DNA of 64,000 nt, taken from JAJZNI01 sp035624785 (GTDB taxonomy: Bacteria > Chloroflexota > Dormibacteria > Aeolococcales > Aeolococcaceae). The stretch is taken from the NCBI GenBank assembly GCA_035624785.1, contig DASPQV010000025.1, positions 248,001 to 312,000 of the forward strand. The letters run 5' to 3'. The notes below the pieces were generated by a model. The model did no database searches, had not been told where the DNA came from, and was given only the letters and a program-made list of their open reading frames with translations. The translations under genes and the position numbers were made by a program. This document shows, in pieces, positions 44,775 through 53,228 of the stretch; the first letter of the stretch is position 1; every line of letters starts with the position of its first letter.

Positions 44775-45485
44775 TCAGCCGGGGCGAGGTGGCCGGAGCA
44801 CGTAGCCGACCCCTCGGACGGTCTGGATCAGGGGTGGGTCGGCAAAGTCCACCTTGCGCCGCAGGTAGCTGATGTACGTCTCCAGGACGCCGGCGTCGCC
44901 CCCGAAGTCGTAGTCCCAGACGTGGTCGAGGATCTGGGCCCGGGAGAGAACACGGCGGGGGTTCGACAGCAGGTAGCGGAGCAGCCGGAACTCGGTGCGG
45001 GTCAGCTCCACCGGCTGGCCCGCCCGCCACACCTCATGGGTCTCCTCGTCGAGCTCGAGGTCGGCGCACACCAGGCGGCTGCTGGGCGCCGAGGGCCCGC
45101 CCTCGTAGCGCCTCAGCACGGCGCGGATCCGGGCCACCAGCTCCTCGATGCTGAAGGGCTTGGTGACGTAGTCGTCGCCCCCGACGGTGAGGCCGCGCAC
45201 CTTCTCCTCGGTGGCGTCGCGGGCGGTGAGGAAGATCACGGGAACCCGAAGGCCATCGGCGCGGAGGCGCTGGGTCAGCTGGAAGCCGTCCTCGTCGGGG
45301 AGGCCGACGTCGAGGACGACGAGAGCCGGCCGCCTGTCGAGCACCGCCTGTCGCGCCTGGCGGGCGGTGGCCGCCGTGTCCACCGCGAAGCCCTCGTAGC
45401 GGAGGGCGAGCGCCACCAGGTCGGTGATGTTCCGCTCGTCGTCGACAACCAGCACTCGGGTCGGTTCCGCCGCGGTCGGGGCCAC
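44775..45485 (-). CDS. OmpR-family response regulator
   Basis: 236-residue response regulator with a receiver domain (phospho-acceptor Asp59 in LVVLDVGLPDEDG, conserved Lys in TKPFS) and an OmpR-type winged-helix DNA-binding domain (LTRTEFRLLRYL, GVGYVLR). It is coupled to the histidine kinase downstream. The start is a GTG. Target genes are unknown; the divergent nitroreductase is one candidate. Confidence 0.95.
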   Translation of the reverse strand: MAPTAAEPTRVLVVDDERNITDLVALALRYEGFAVDTAATARQARQAVLDRRPALVVLDVGLPDEDGFQLTQRLRADGLRVPVIFLTARDATEEKVRGLTVGGDDYVTKPFSIEELVARIRAVLRRYEGGPSAPSSRLVCADLELDEETHEVWRAGQPVELTRTEFRLLRYLLSNPRRVLSRAQILDHVWDYDFGGDAGVLETYISYLRRKVDFADPPLIQTVRGVGYVLRPPRPG

Positions 45486-45528
45486 AGCTCACCATGGTGG
45501 CAGCGATTCCTGGGAGTCTGCTCAGAGA

Positions 45529-45556
45529 TTGCTGAGGGGCGGGTGGGCGGTAGACT
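45529..45556 (+). promoter_or_regulatory. Candidate nitroreductase promoter
   Basis: TTGCTG, 16 bases and TAGACT, 40 bases before the nitroreductase ATG, which has its own AAGGAG ribosome site. Confidence 0.4.
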
Positions 45557-45596
45557 GCGGCGGACGGGCAGCGGGTCGGGAAGCAAGGAGACGCCC

Positions 45597-46112
45597 ATGG
45601 CAAACGAGGTTTTCGAGGCGGCGCGGACCGTGCTCGCCGTCCGCGAGTTCGCGGATCGACCGGTGCCTGATGACGTGATCCGGCGTGTCGTCGAGGCGGG
45701 GCGTCTCTCCGCAAGCAGCATGAATCTCCAGCCCTGGCACTTCGTGGTGGTGCGGGATCGTGAACGCCTGCAGGAGCTGGGCAGGCTCGTGAAGACGGGG
45801 CCGTACAACGCCCAGGCCGCATTTGCCGTCGTGGCGGCCTACCAGCGCTCCAGCCGCTTCGGCGTCTCCGACCTCAGCCGAGCCATCCAGACCATGATGC
45901 TGACCGCCTGGGCAGACGGCGTCGGGTCCAACTGGACCGGCTTCGGCGGGCTCGACGGCGTCCGGGAGTACGTGGGCCTGGACCCGAGCTACGAGGTGCT
46001 CGCGGTCGTGCCCTTCGGCTACCCGGCCCGCCGGGTGGGGCTGGGCAAGAAGAACCGCAAGCCGGTCGGCGAGGTGGCCTCACTGGAGAGGGCGGGGTCG
46101 CCCTTCGCCTGA
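45597..46112 (+). CDS. Nitroreductase-family protein
   Basis: 171-residue FMN-dependent nitroreductase-like protein. The family start VREFADRPVPDDVIRRVVEAG, the FMN-contact SSMNLQPWHFVVV and the C-terminal VVPFGYPA are present. Members reduce nitro compounds, quinones or flavins with NAD(P)H. The ATG is preceded by AAGGAG. It is rather short for the family (about 170 rather than 200 residues). Confidence 0.87.
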   Translation: MANEVFEAARTVLAVREFADRPVPDDVIRRVVEAGRLSASSMNLQPWHFVVVRDRERLQELGRLVKTGPYNAQAAFAVVAAYQRSSRFGVSDLSRAIQTMMLTAWADGVGSNWTGFGGLDGVREYVGLDPSYEVLAVVPFGYPARRVGLGKKNRKPVGEVASLERAGSPFA

Positions 46113-46511
46113 TGGCCGCGCGGCGCAGCCGACGTCGCCGCCCTGGCAGATCGCGACTCCCGCGCATCGGATGTGTGCAGTCGCTTCGATGTGCTCGAGC
46201 CCATCGTCGACGGGTGGCACGCGTGCGCCACGCCAGTTATGGAATTCTCTGTCCATAACCCGGTGGATCACTCGCGGTGTCCGCCAGGCCCTGGCAACGC
46301 CCCTGGCATCGAGGGGAAGATCCGCGAGGCGAGCAATGCGGCGGCGCCGATGGTTGGGTGCGCGTCCGCCCACCCAGCCGCGAGCGGTGGGGGGGTCGGG
46401 GGCCGGGAGGGCGGGAGAGTGATGGCGCTCCGAGGCGGCGGCCCGGCGTCACCGGAGGGGAGAATCACCGCTGACGCCCTGGGCGGCGGGGAGAAAAGCG
46501 GAGGAATCGCG
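46113..46511. other. Intergenic region upstream of the quinone reductase gene
   Basis: 399 bases without a convincing gene. The reading frame of the quinone reductase is open upstream of its ATG, but that stretch has no family similarity and lacks ribosome sites. The only clear element is the AT-rich palindrome at 46236-46259. Confidence 0.6.
46236..46259. promoter_or_regulatory. AT-rich perfect palindrome, candidate repressor operator
   Basis: Arms GTTATGGA and TCCATAAC (perfect, eight bases) around an eight-base centre. The 24-base size and symmetry suit a MarR-, TetR- or HxlR-type dimer. It stands out in very GC-rich surroundings. No such regulator gene is adjacent in the window. Confidence 0.5.
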
Positions 46512-47483
46512 ATGAGAGCGGTGATCTACGAGCGCCAGGGCCCGGCCCACGAGGTGCTGCGGGCCGTCGACATCCCCCGGCCCGACCCGGGACCGGGTGA
46601 GGTCCGGGTGCGGATCAGCCTCTCCGGCATCAACCCCACCGACTGGAAGTCGCGGAGCGGGGCCACACCGCGGGCGATCGGCGAGTTCCAGATCCCCCAC
46701 CACGATGGGGCGGGGGTGATCGACGCCGTGGGTCCGGGCGTCGATCAGGGTCGCGTGGGACAGCGGGTCTGGCTCTGGATGGCCGCGGCAGGCCGTCCCT
46801 GGGGCACTGCCGCGGAATGGTCGGTGGTTCCTGCTTACGCCGCCGTCCCGCTCCCCGATGGCGCCTCCATGGAGCTGGGGGCGTGCCTGGGGGTGCCCGC
46901 GCTCACCGCGCACCGCTGCCTTTACGCGGACGGGGATGTGGACGGCCGCACCGTCCTGGTCACCGGGGGAGCGGGAGCGGTTGGACACTTCGCCATCGAG
47001 CTCGCCAAGCACGGCGGTGCGCGGGTGGTCACCACCGTGAGCGGCGCGGAGAAGGCCGAGCTGGCCGGGGCCGCGGGCGCCGACCTGGTGGTCAACTATC
47101 GCGAGCCCGACGCCCTGGAGCGGATCCGCGGTTTCGCCGAGTGGGTCGACCGGGTGGTGGAGGTCAACATCGCCGCCAACCTCGCCCAGGACCTGGCCCT
47201 CGCCGGCCCGGGTACGGTGGTGGCCGCTTACGCCATCGACCAGCCGGATCCGGTCCTCCCGGTCAGGGCCTGCATGGCCGCCAACGTGACCCTCCGATTC
47301 GTGCTCCTCTACGGGGTGCCGGCGGCGGACCTGCTCCGAGGCGTGGAGGATGTGAGCCGGGCCCTGGCGGCGGGCGCCCTGACGGCGCTGCCGATCAGGA
47401 GGTTCCCGCTCGAGGAGTGCGCGGCGGCTCAGGAGGCGGTGCGGGAGGGCGCGGTCGGCAAGGTGGTCCTCGAGATCGGCTGA
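46512..47483 (+). CDS. NADPH:quinone reductase-like zinc-type alcohol dehydrogenase family protein
   Basis: 323-residue medium-chain reductase of the quinone oxidoreductase branch. The GroES-like N-terminal domain (ISLSGINPTDWKSRSG) is followed by a Rossmann domain with loop VTGGAGAVGHFAIELAKHGG. No catalytic zinc ligands are seen, as in quinone reductases. The ATG has GGAGGA upstream. Its 3' end overlaps the convergent histidine kinase gene by 55 bases. Confidence 0.9.
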   Translation: MRAVIYERQGPAHEVLRAVDIPRPDPGPGEVRVRISLSGINPTDWKSRSGATPRAIGEFQIPHHDGAGVIDAVGPGVDQGRVGQRVWLWMAAAGRPWGTAAEWSVVPAYAAVPLPDGASMELGACLGVPALTAHRCLYADGDVDGRTVLVTGGAGAVGHFAIELAKHGGARVVTTVSGAEKAELAGAAGADLVVNYREPDALERIRGFAEWVDRVVEVNIAANLAQDLALAGPGTVVAAYAIDQPDPVLPVRACMAANVTLRFVLLYGVPAADLLRGVEDVSRALAAGALTALPIRRFPLEECAAAQEAVREGAVGKVVLEIG

Positions 47484-48679
47484 GCCGCCCGCCCCAGCGG
47501 CCAGGCGACCGCGAAACGCGCCCCGCCCCCCTGCGCCGGGGAGACGTCCCAGCGGCCCCCGGAGCTCCGGACCACGGCATCCGCTATGGCCAGCCCGAGC
47601 CCGGCTCCCTCGCCGCGTGCGGTCGCCCGGTGGAAGCGGTCGAAGATGCGGGGAAGCTCGCTCTCCGAGATCCCCTCGCCGTCGTCGCTGACGGACATCT
47701 CCACCCGGCGCCCGGGGAGAGCGCGGACCCCGACGACGACCCGCGACCGGGCGTGCCGGCAGGCGTTGTCGAGCAGCACGCCGATGAGGCGTTCCAGCCA
47801 ATCGGGCGGGATCGAGATGGGAAGGGTCAGCTCCGGGGATTCGACCTCGAGGCTCAACGACCGCGCCTGGGCAAGCGCCGCGAACCTCTCGACGGCCACC
47901 GCTGCCGCGGTGACCAGGTCGATGTCGGCCGGCTCCGGGGGCTCAGGCTCGGAATCGAAGCGGGCCAGCCAGAGCAGGTCCTCGACGATCCGGCGCATCC
48001 GGCCGATCTCGCCGCTGACCCGGGTCAGGGCGGGACGGAGACTCCGGTCGCCACCGGCGAGGGCCACGTCGGTCTCCGCCTTGATGACGCTCAGCGGGGT
48101 CCGCAGCTCGTGCGAAGCATCGGCGGTGAAAGCCAGCTGGCGCTGCCGCATCCTTTCCACCGAACCCCCGACGCGGCTCCCGATGGCAAGCGAGCCGGCG
48201 AAGACGACGACCAGCAGCAACGGCCCGACCACGAGCTCAGCGAGCACCACGTCCGAGAGCTGACGCGACGCCGGCGCCAGGCTCTCACCGGCCACGGTCA
48301 ATGCGCCGCTGGCGAGGCGCCGGCCCTCCACGCGGAACGGGATCCCGTTGACCGTCGCGCTGGCCGGACCGCCGGCGCTGCAGAGGCCGGACGGCAGCGC
48401 GGGGGCGTTGCCCACCGGGGTGCAGCGGCCGCCCGGCAGGGCGATCCAGGAGAGGATCGGGGCGTCGAAGTCACTGTCGGCGACGGCGGCATTCCCGCCG
48501 GCCCCCGCGACCTCGCCCATCCAGTCAGCCAAGCGCTGGTCGACAGCCGCGGTGAGGCTGTGCTCGACGATCAGGTCAGTGGCGGCGAGGACCGCCGCGA
48601 GGGCGGCCGCGACCAGGGCGGTGGAGACCGCGGCGGTGCGCAGGGCATGGCGGCGGAGGTCGGTTCCCGGCCGCCTCAT
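47429..48679 (-). CDS. Sensor histidine kinase with two periplasmic cysteines
   Basis: 416-residue sensor kinase. Helices at about 14-34 and 145-167 flank an extracytoplasmic loop that holds Cys86 and Cys100, a possible redox-sensitive pair. There is almost no linker before the dimerisation helix, so no clear HAMP domain. Phospho-acceptor His190 lies in TADASHELRTPL; the ATPase motifs are LLDNACRHA, DDGEGIS and GAGLGLAIA. The start overlaps the stop of the response regulator by four bases. Its neighbour is the flavin redox unit, so a redox signal is possible. Confidence 0.92.
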   Translation of the reverse strand: MRRPGTDLRRHALRTAAVSTALVAAALAAVLAATDLIVEHSLTAAVDQRLADWMGEVAGAGGNAAVADSDFDAPILSWIALPGGRCTPVGNAPALPSGLCSAGGPASATVNGIPFRVEGRRLASGALTVAGESLAPASRQLSDVVLAELVVGPLLLVVVFAGSLAIGSRVGGSVERMRQRQLAFTADASHELRTPLSVIKAETDVALAGGDRSLRPALTRVSGEIGRMRRIVEDLLWLARFDSEPEPPEPADIDLVTAAAVAVERFAALAQARSLSLEVESPELTLPISIPPDWLERLIGVLLDNACRHARSRVVVGVRALPGRRVEMSVSDDGEGISESELPRIFDRFHRATARGEGAGLGLAIADAVVRSSGGRWDVSPAQGGGARFAVAWPLGRAAQPISRTTLPTAPSRTAS

Positions 48680-49341
48680 CGGCCGACCAGACGGTATCCG
48701 GTGCCCCGGATCGCGAGGATGGACACCCCCGCATCACCTCCCAGCTTGGCCCTGAGGCGGGCCATGTGGGCCTCCATCGCATTCCAGCTGGCGTCGGCGT
48801 CGGGCCAGACGTGCTCGGCGATGCTCTGACGGCTCACCACCGCTCCCGCGCGGCGAAGCAGCAGCTCGAGGATCGCGAACTCCCGTGGGGTCAGGTTCAG
48901 GACTCGGCCCCCGCTCCGTGCCTCGTGGGTGGCCGGATCGAGGCTCAGGCTGGCCAGCCGGAGGGTGGGCTCGGACGTCGGACCGCCGCGGCGCAGCAGC
49001 GCCCGCATCCGTGCCAGCAGCTCATCGAAGTCGAAGGGCTTGACCAGATAGTCGTCGGCCCCGGCATCGAGGCCGCGGACGCGATCCTGGGTGGTGTCGC
49101 GGGCGGTGAGCATCAGGATGGGCAGGCGAAGCCCGCGGCGGCGGGCCTCAGCGATGACCTGGGCACCGTCCAGCGCCGGCATCCTCCAATCGAGGACGGC
49201 CGCCGCGTACTCCCCGGTCATCAGCATGTGGAGAGCGTCGTCGCCACGGCCGGCGGTGTCCACCAGATACCCGGCCTGGAGCATTCCCCGCCGGAGCGCC
49301 GCGAGCAGCGGGGCGTCATCCTCGGCCACCAGGACCCGCAT
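48676..49341 (-). CDS. OmpR-family response regulator
   Basis: 221-residue response regulator with receiver domain (phospho-acceptor Asp51 in VLDWRMPALDG, Lys in VKPFDFDE) and winged-helix DNA-binding domain (LTPREFAILELLL, GTGYRLV). The ATG at 49341 lies seven bases after TAGCGT, indicating a leaderless mRNA. It is divergent from the ferric-reductase-like operon, which is its most likely target. Confidence 0.94.
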   Translation of the reverse strand: MRVLVAEDDAPLLAALRRGMLQAGYLVDTAGRGDDALHMLMTGEYAAAVLDWRMPALDGAQVIAEARRRGLRLPILMLTARDTTQDRVRGLDAGADDYLVKPFDFDELLARMRALLRRGGPTSEPTLRLASLSLDPATHEARSGGRVLNLTPREFAILELLLRRAGAVVSRQSIAEHVWPDADASWNAMEAHMARLRAKLGGDAGVSILAIRGTGYRLVGR

Positions 49342-49348
49342 GCCCGCC

Positions 49349-49354
49349 ACGCTA
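49349..49354 (-). promoter_or_regulatory. -10 box of a leaderless response regulator transcript
   Basis: TAGCGT on the minus strand seven bases before the ATG at 49341, with no ribosome site. Confidence 0.42.
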
Positions 49355-49538
49355 ACGCTTCCCGTGCGGGTCCGGAGCAAGACTCCGCCGATGCCGAACA
49401 CACTGGCTACGATGGCCCGCCCGGCTGACGCCGGCCTGACCGCGCGTCACCAGATGGGTGGGCGAGAGCGCTCCGGCGGTCCTCGCCCGCGGTGTCGACG
49501 GGCGCGGGCACCGTAAGGCATCCGTCAGGGGAGGGCCA

Positions 49539-49544
49539 TAGGAT
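49539..49544 (+). promoter_or_regulatory. -10 box of the leaderless flavin redox operon transcript
   Basis: TAGGAT exactly six bases before the ATG at 49551, with no ribosome site. Confidence 0.5.
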
Positions 49545-49550
49545 CGCGGC

Positions 49551-50978
49551 ATGGTGCGCTTCCTCCCCACCGCGGCCACGCCGCCGCGCCCCCGGGCATC
49601 CGCCGTGCCGCCACCGCAACCCAGGCGCGCTGTCAGGTCTCCGCGCGCCTGGGGACTGCGGCCGGGCGATGCCGCGCTCATCGTCTTCGGCAACGCGCTC
49701 CTGATCGTCCTGATGTGGGTGCGCCACGGCCAGCTCCCCAACCTCGTGAGCCCGGCCGCGGACTTCACAGCCATCGGCCAGCTCGCCGCTCTGCTGGGGA
49801 CATACTCGGCGCTGGTCCAGGTGGTGCTGATGTCTCGGAGCCCCTGGCTGGACAGCATCTGGGGAATCGACCGCATCGCGGGTTGGCACCGCTGGCTCGG
49901 CTTCGCCACCGTGTACCTGATCTGCGGCCACGTTTTCTTCACCACCGCCGGGTTCGCGCTCGCCGACGGCCGCAGCTTCGCCACCCAGACCTGGGTCTTC
50001 CTGACCACCTATCCCTACATGCTGATGGCCTATGTGGCGATCGCCCTCTTCATCCTCATCGCGGTGACCTCGATCCGGGCGGCACGCCGGCATGTCTCGC
50101 ACGAGACCTGGCATCTCATTCACTTCTACGTCTACCTGGCGATCGCGCTCGCCTTCGGCCACGAGGTGGCGGTGGGCACCGACTTCGTCCACGACCCGGT
50201 GGCGCTCGGCTACTGGATGGCCCTGTATGCCGCCGCCCTGCTCTGCATCGTCGCCTTCCGGATCGTCATCCCGATGCGGCTCGGGCTTCGTCACCGCCTC
50301 CACATCCAGAGCCTGGTCGCGGAATCGCCGCAGGTCACCTCCATCTACATCGGCGGCCGCGACCTCGCCGAGCTGCCGATGCGCGCCGGGCAGTTCTTCA
50401 AGTTCCGCTTCCTGGCCCGAGGCCGGTGGTGGCAGGTCCACCCCTTCTCCCTGTCGGCGGCTCCCAATGGCGAGTACCTGCGCATCACCGTCAAGGGGGT
50501 GGGCGAATTCAGCCGCTCGCTGGCCCTCCTCAGGCCGGGGACGCGGGTGCTCGTGGAGGGGCCGTACGGAGTCTTCACCTCGGTGCGGCGGCACCATCCA
50601 CGGGCGCTGCTGATCGCCGGCGGGATCGGGATCACCCCGCTCCGCGCGCTCATCGAGGAGATGCCGCAGCGGAAGAACTCCATCGCGCTCCTGTACCGGG
50701 CGCGCACCTGGGCCGACGTCGTCTTCAAGGACGAGCTGGACCGCCTGGTGTCCGCCCGCGGCGGCGTCATTCACTACATCGTCGGGCGGCGGGGACGCGA
50801 GATCCACCCTCACCCATTCGCTCCCCGCCTGCTCGCCTCCGCGGTCCCCGACCTGCGCCAGCGCGACGTCTTCGTCTGCGGCCCGCGGGAGATGGTGGAC
50901 GACGTCCTGGGCAGCCTTCACGCGCTCGGCCTGCCCGCGCGCCAGGTCCATGTCGAGCGCTTCGCGTTCCTGACCTGA
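49551..50978 (+). CDS. Ferric reductase-like transmembrane oxidoreductase
   Basis: 475-residue membrane flavocytochrome of the ferric reductase / NADPH oxidase type. Residues 40-245 hold about six helices with heme-ligand candidates His in HRWLGF, CGHVFF, HETWHLIH and AFGHEV, enough for two stacked b hemes. The cytoplasmic C-terminal half has the FAD motif HPFSLS and NAD(P) motifs GGIGITPL and CGPREM. It would carry electrons from NAD(P)H across the membrane. The next gene, an FMN-binding protein, starts 12 bases later and is a likely electron acceptor. Confidence 0.92.
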   Translation: MVRFLPTAATPPRPRASAVPPPQPRRAVRSPRAWGLRPGDAALIVFGNALLIVLMWVRHGQLPNLVSPAADFTAIGQLAALLGTYSALVQVVLMSRSPWLDSIWGIDRIAGWHRWLGFATVYLICGHVFFTTAGFALADGRSFATQTWVFLTTYPYMLMAYVAIALFILIAVTSIRAARRHVSHETWHLIHFYVYLAIALAFGHEVAVGTDFVHDPVALGYWMALYAAALLCIVAFRIVIPMRLGLRHRLHIQSLVAESPQVTSIYIGGRDLAELPMRAGQFFKFRFLARGRWWQVHPFSLSAAPNGEYLRITVKGVGEFSRSLALLRPGTRVLVEGPYGVFTSVRRHHPRALLIAGGIGITPLRALIEEMPQRKNSIALLYRARTWADVVFKDELDRLVSARGGVIHYIVGRRGREIHPHPFAPRLLASAVPDLRQRDVFVCGPREMVDDVLGSLHALGLPARQVHVERFAFLT

Positions 50979-50990
50979 GAGGTACCCGGG

Positions 50991-51476
50991 ATGCCCGTGC
51001 GCGCCATCGTCAGCTTCGTCGCCACCGCGGTCGGCCTGATCCTGGTGTTCAGCTTCCGCACCCCGCCGGCGGCACCGGCCGCGGCGCTGACGCCCACCAC
51101 CCCGCCGTCGACGGCGGCGCCGGCGGCGACCCCATCCGGAGCGCCTCCATCGGGAGGCGGCAGCCCGACTCCCACCCCGCAGTCCTCGACCGGCTTGAAG
51201 AACGGGACCTACACGGGCCAGAACGCGGCCAACTTCTACGGGCCCGTGCAGGTGCAGGTGGTGATCTCCGGCGGCCGGATCACCGACGTCAAGATCGTGC
51301 AGCAGCCGAGCGACAACCCCCAGTCGGCGTACATCGCGTCGGTGGCCATCCCGTACCTGCGGCAGGAGGTACTCCAGGCCCAGAGCGCGCAGGTGCAGAT
51401 CATCAGCGGGGCCACCTTCGACAGCCAGAGCTACATGCAGTCGGTGCAGTCGGCGCTGGACCAGGCGCATGCCTGA
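50991..51476 (+). CDS. Anchored FMN-binding domain protein
   Basis: 161-residue protein with an N-terminal signal anchor (about 4-22), a Pro/Thr/Ala-rich linker to about residue 65 and an FMN_bind domain. The flavinylation site SGATFDS is present, with the Thr that ApbE modifies; similar domains occur in RnfG, NqrC and extracellular electron-transfer proteins. ApbE is encoded directly downstream. It probably takes electrons from the ferric-reductase-like protein outside the membrane. Confidence 0.9.
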   Translation: MPVRAIVSFVATAVGLILVFSFRTPPAAPAAALTPTTPPSTAAPAATPSGAPPSGGGSPTPTPQSSTGLKNGTYTGQNAANFYGPVQVQVVISGGRITDVKIVQQPSDNPQSAYIASVAIPYLRQEVLQAQSAQVQIISGATFDSQSYMQSVQSALDQAHA

Positions 51477-51491
51477 CGAAACGATGAGAAG

Positions 51492-52280
51492 GTGATGGAC
51501 GAAGGGTGGCCGCCGTCCCGCACCGTGCGGGCCGAGCCGGTCATGGGCACGGTGATCACCGTCGACGTTCGCGAGGCGGGCGACTGGGCGGGTGCGATCG
51601 ACAGCCTGTTCCGCTGGTTCGACGAGGTGGATTCGCTCTTCAGCACCTTCAAGGCTGGAAGCGAGGTGAGCCGGCTCGCCCGCGGCGAGCTCACCGAGGG
51701 CCGATGCCAGCCTCAGGTCCGCGAGGTGCTCGCCCTCTGCGAGGAAGTGACCCGGCGGAGCCAGGGCGCCTTCGACATCCGGGCTGACGGCAGCCTCGAT
51801 CCCTCCGGACTGGTGAAGGGGTGGTCGGTGGAGCGTGCCGCGGCGATGCTGCAGGCGGAGGGAGCCCGCAACTTCTTCATCGGCGCGGGCGGTGACATCG
51901 CGGCCCGCGGCGGCCCCGCCCCGGGCCAGCCCTGGCGCGTGGGGATCCGCCATCCTGAGATCGCCGGCAGGATGGCCGCGGTGCTGGAGATCGGCGACCT
52001 GGCGGTCGCCACCAGCGGCGCCTACGAGCGCGGCCAGCACATCGTCGATCCGCGCACCGGCCGGCCGCCGTCAGGTCTGCTCAGCATGACCGTGGCCGGA
52101 CCCAGCCTCACCTACGCCGACGCCTACGCGACCGCGGCCTACGTCATGGGTGAGCCCGGTCCGGGCTGGGTCGCCGGCATCGACGGCTACGCCGCCCTGG
52201 CCATCACCGCCGACCGGCGCACCGTCTGGACGGCGGGGATGGACGCGCTCCGGGTGCGGGACGGCGCCGCCGCCGTCTGA
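51492..52280 (+). CDS. apbE: FAD:protein FMN transferase (ApbE)
   Basis: About 262 residues. ApbE moves FMN from FAD to a Thr of FMN_bind domains. Motifs VMGTVITVDV, LDPSGLVKGWSVERA, FFIGAGGDIAARGG, ATSGAYERG, HIVDPRTGRPPSG and the final TYADAYATAAYVMG are all present. No lipobox or signal peptide is seen, unlike many exported ApbE proteins, so it would act on the partner before or during export, or by a non-classical location. Start may be GTG 51492 or ATG 51495. Confidence 0.94.
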   Translation: MMDEGWPPSRTVRAEPVMGTVITVDVREAGDWAGAIDSLFRWFDEVDSLFSTFKAGSEVSRLARGELTEGRCQPQVREVLALCEEVTRRSQGAFDIRADGSLDPSGLVKGWSVERAAAMLQAEGARNFFIGAGGDIAARGGPAPGQPWRVGIRHPEIAGRMAAVLEIGDLAVATSGAYERGQHIVDPRTGRPPSGLLSMTVAGPSLTYADAYATAAYVMGEPGPGWVAGIDGYAALAITADRRTVWTAGMDALRVRDGAAAV

Positions 52281-52362
52281 GCACAGTCAGGGAGCCGCAA
52301 GCCGGTCGGGCTAGCCTCCCGGTTGTGGAGCGGGATCGCCAATCGATCGCAGCCGTGGCGGG

Positions 52363-53061
52363 GTGGAGCCGGTGAGCCCTCCCGTCGAAGAGGCCTCCGT
52401 CGCGGATCGCCTCGACGCTTCCATCCACAGCTGGGCGGCTCCGCTCTCCGAGCTGGTCACCGGCCCATCGCACCGCCGCCTCGACGCGGCGCCGCGTGTC
52501 GAAGCCAACGCCCGGTTGACCGCGACCATCGGGATCGTGCTCCTGCTGCTGTTCGCGGCGGAGGGCATCACGGTGCTCTCGATCCACCGGCTCCTCCCCC
52601 TCCACGACGCCATCGGGCTGCTCCTGATCCCGCCCGTGCTGCTCAAGATGGCGAGCACCGGCCGCAGATTCGCCGCCTACTACCTCGGGGACCGCGAGTA
52701 CCGCGCGGCCGGGCCACCCCCCATCCTGCTCCGGCTGGCCGGACCGCTGGTGGTGATCCTGACGGCGGCGCTGCTCGGCACCGGCGTCGAGCTGTGGCTC
52801 TTCGGCCCCCGGTTCGGGAGCCTCTGGCTGACCGCGCACAAGGCGAGCTTCGTCCTCTGGCTCGGGGTGATGGCGATCCACGTCCTCGGCCACCTGGAGC
52901 GCGCTCCCCGGCTCGCCCTCCGCGACCTGGCTGGCCGGCCGGCGGTGGCCGGCAGCGGACGGCGCCGAGCCTGGCTGGCCGCCTCACTGCTGATGGGGCT
53001 GGCGCTGGCCGCCGCGGTCCTGCTCTACCACTCGCCCTTCATGGCGCCGCTGGAGCACTGA
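52363..53061 (+). CDS. Four-helix membrane protein, probable b-type cytochrome
   Basis: 232-residue protein with four predicted helices (about 52-75, 82-100, 124-148, 160-178) and a fifth near the C-terminus. Histidines lie in helix contexts (LPLHDAIGLLL, LTAHKASFVLW, AIHVLGHLE) as in cytochrome b561 or DUF4405-type heme proteins. It follows apbE by 82 bases on the same strand and may be the quinone- or heme-linked partner of the flavin unit. Start GTG is tentative; the function is inferred. Confidence 0.68.
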   Translation: MEPVSPPVEEASVADRLDASIHSWAAPLSELVTGPSHRRLDAAPRVEANARLTATIGIVLLLLFAAEGITVLSIHRLLPLHDAIGLLLIPPVLLKMASTGRRFAAYYLGDREYRAAGPPPILLRLAGPLVVILTAALLGTGVELWLFGPRFGSLWLTAHKASFVLWLGVMAIHVLGHLERAPRLALRDLAGRPAVAGSGRRRAWLAASLLMGLALAAAVLLYHSPFMAPLEH

Positions 53062-53091
53062 CCTGACCGTCCCGCCCCTGGTGGGTCAGTG
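53056..53091. terminator. Hairpin at the end of the flavin redox unit
   Basis: Perfect eight-base arms CACTGACC and GGTCAGTG around a 20-base loop, starting at the stop codon of the cytochrome-like gene. No T tract follows. Confidence 0.35.
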
Positions 53092-53101
53092 TGCCTCTCG
53101 A

Positions 53102-53107
53102 TATACT
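53102..53107 (+). promoter_or_regulatory. Candidate ftsH promoter -10
   Basis: TATACT matches the -10 consensus at five of six positions. No good -35 is present at the right distance. The expected leader is about 115 bases. Confidence 0.35.
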
Positions 53108-53228
53108 CGGCGTGAGGCACCGGACTGACCGGCTCGGAGCGATGGCCCCTCGGGCCCAGGCTCTCCGCCCGGGGCCGTCCGGACCGGGAGCCGGGGATCC
53201 TCGTGAGCGGCGGCGGAGGGAGCAGGCG

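Noticed and set aside
49407..52040. 877-codon minus-strand frame opposite the flavin redox unit
   Set aside because: It spans several well-supported genes on plus and has no recognisable domain.
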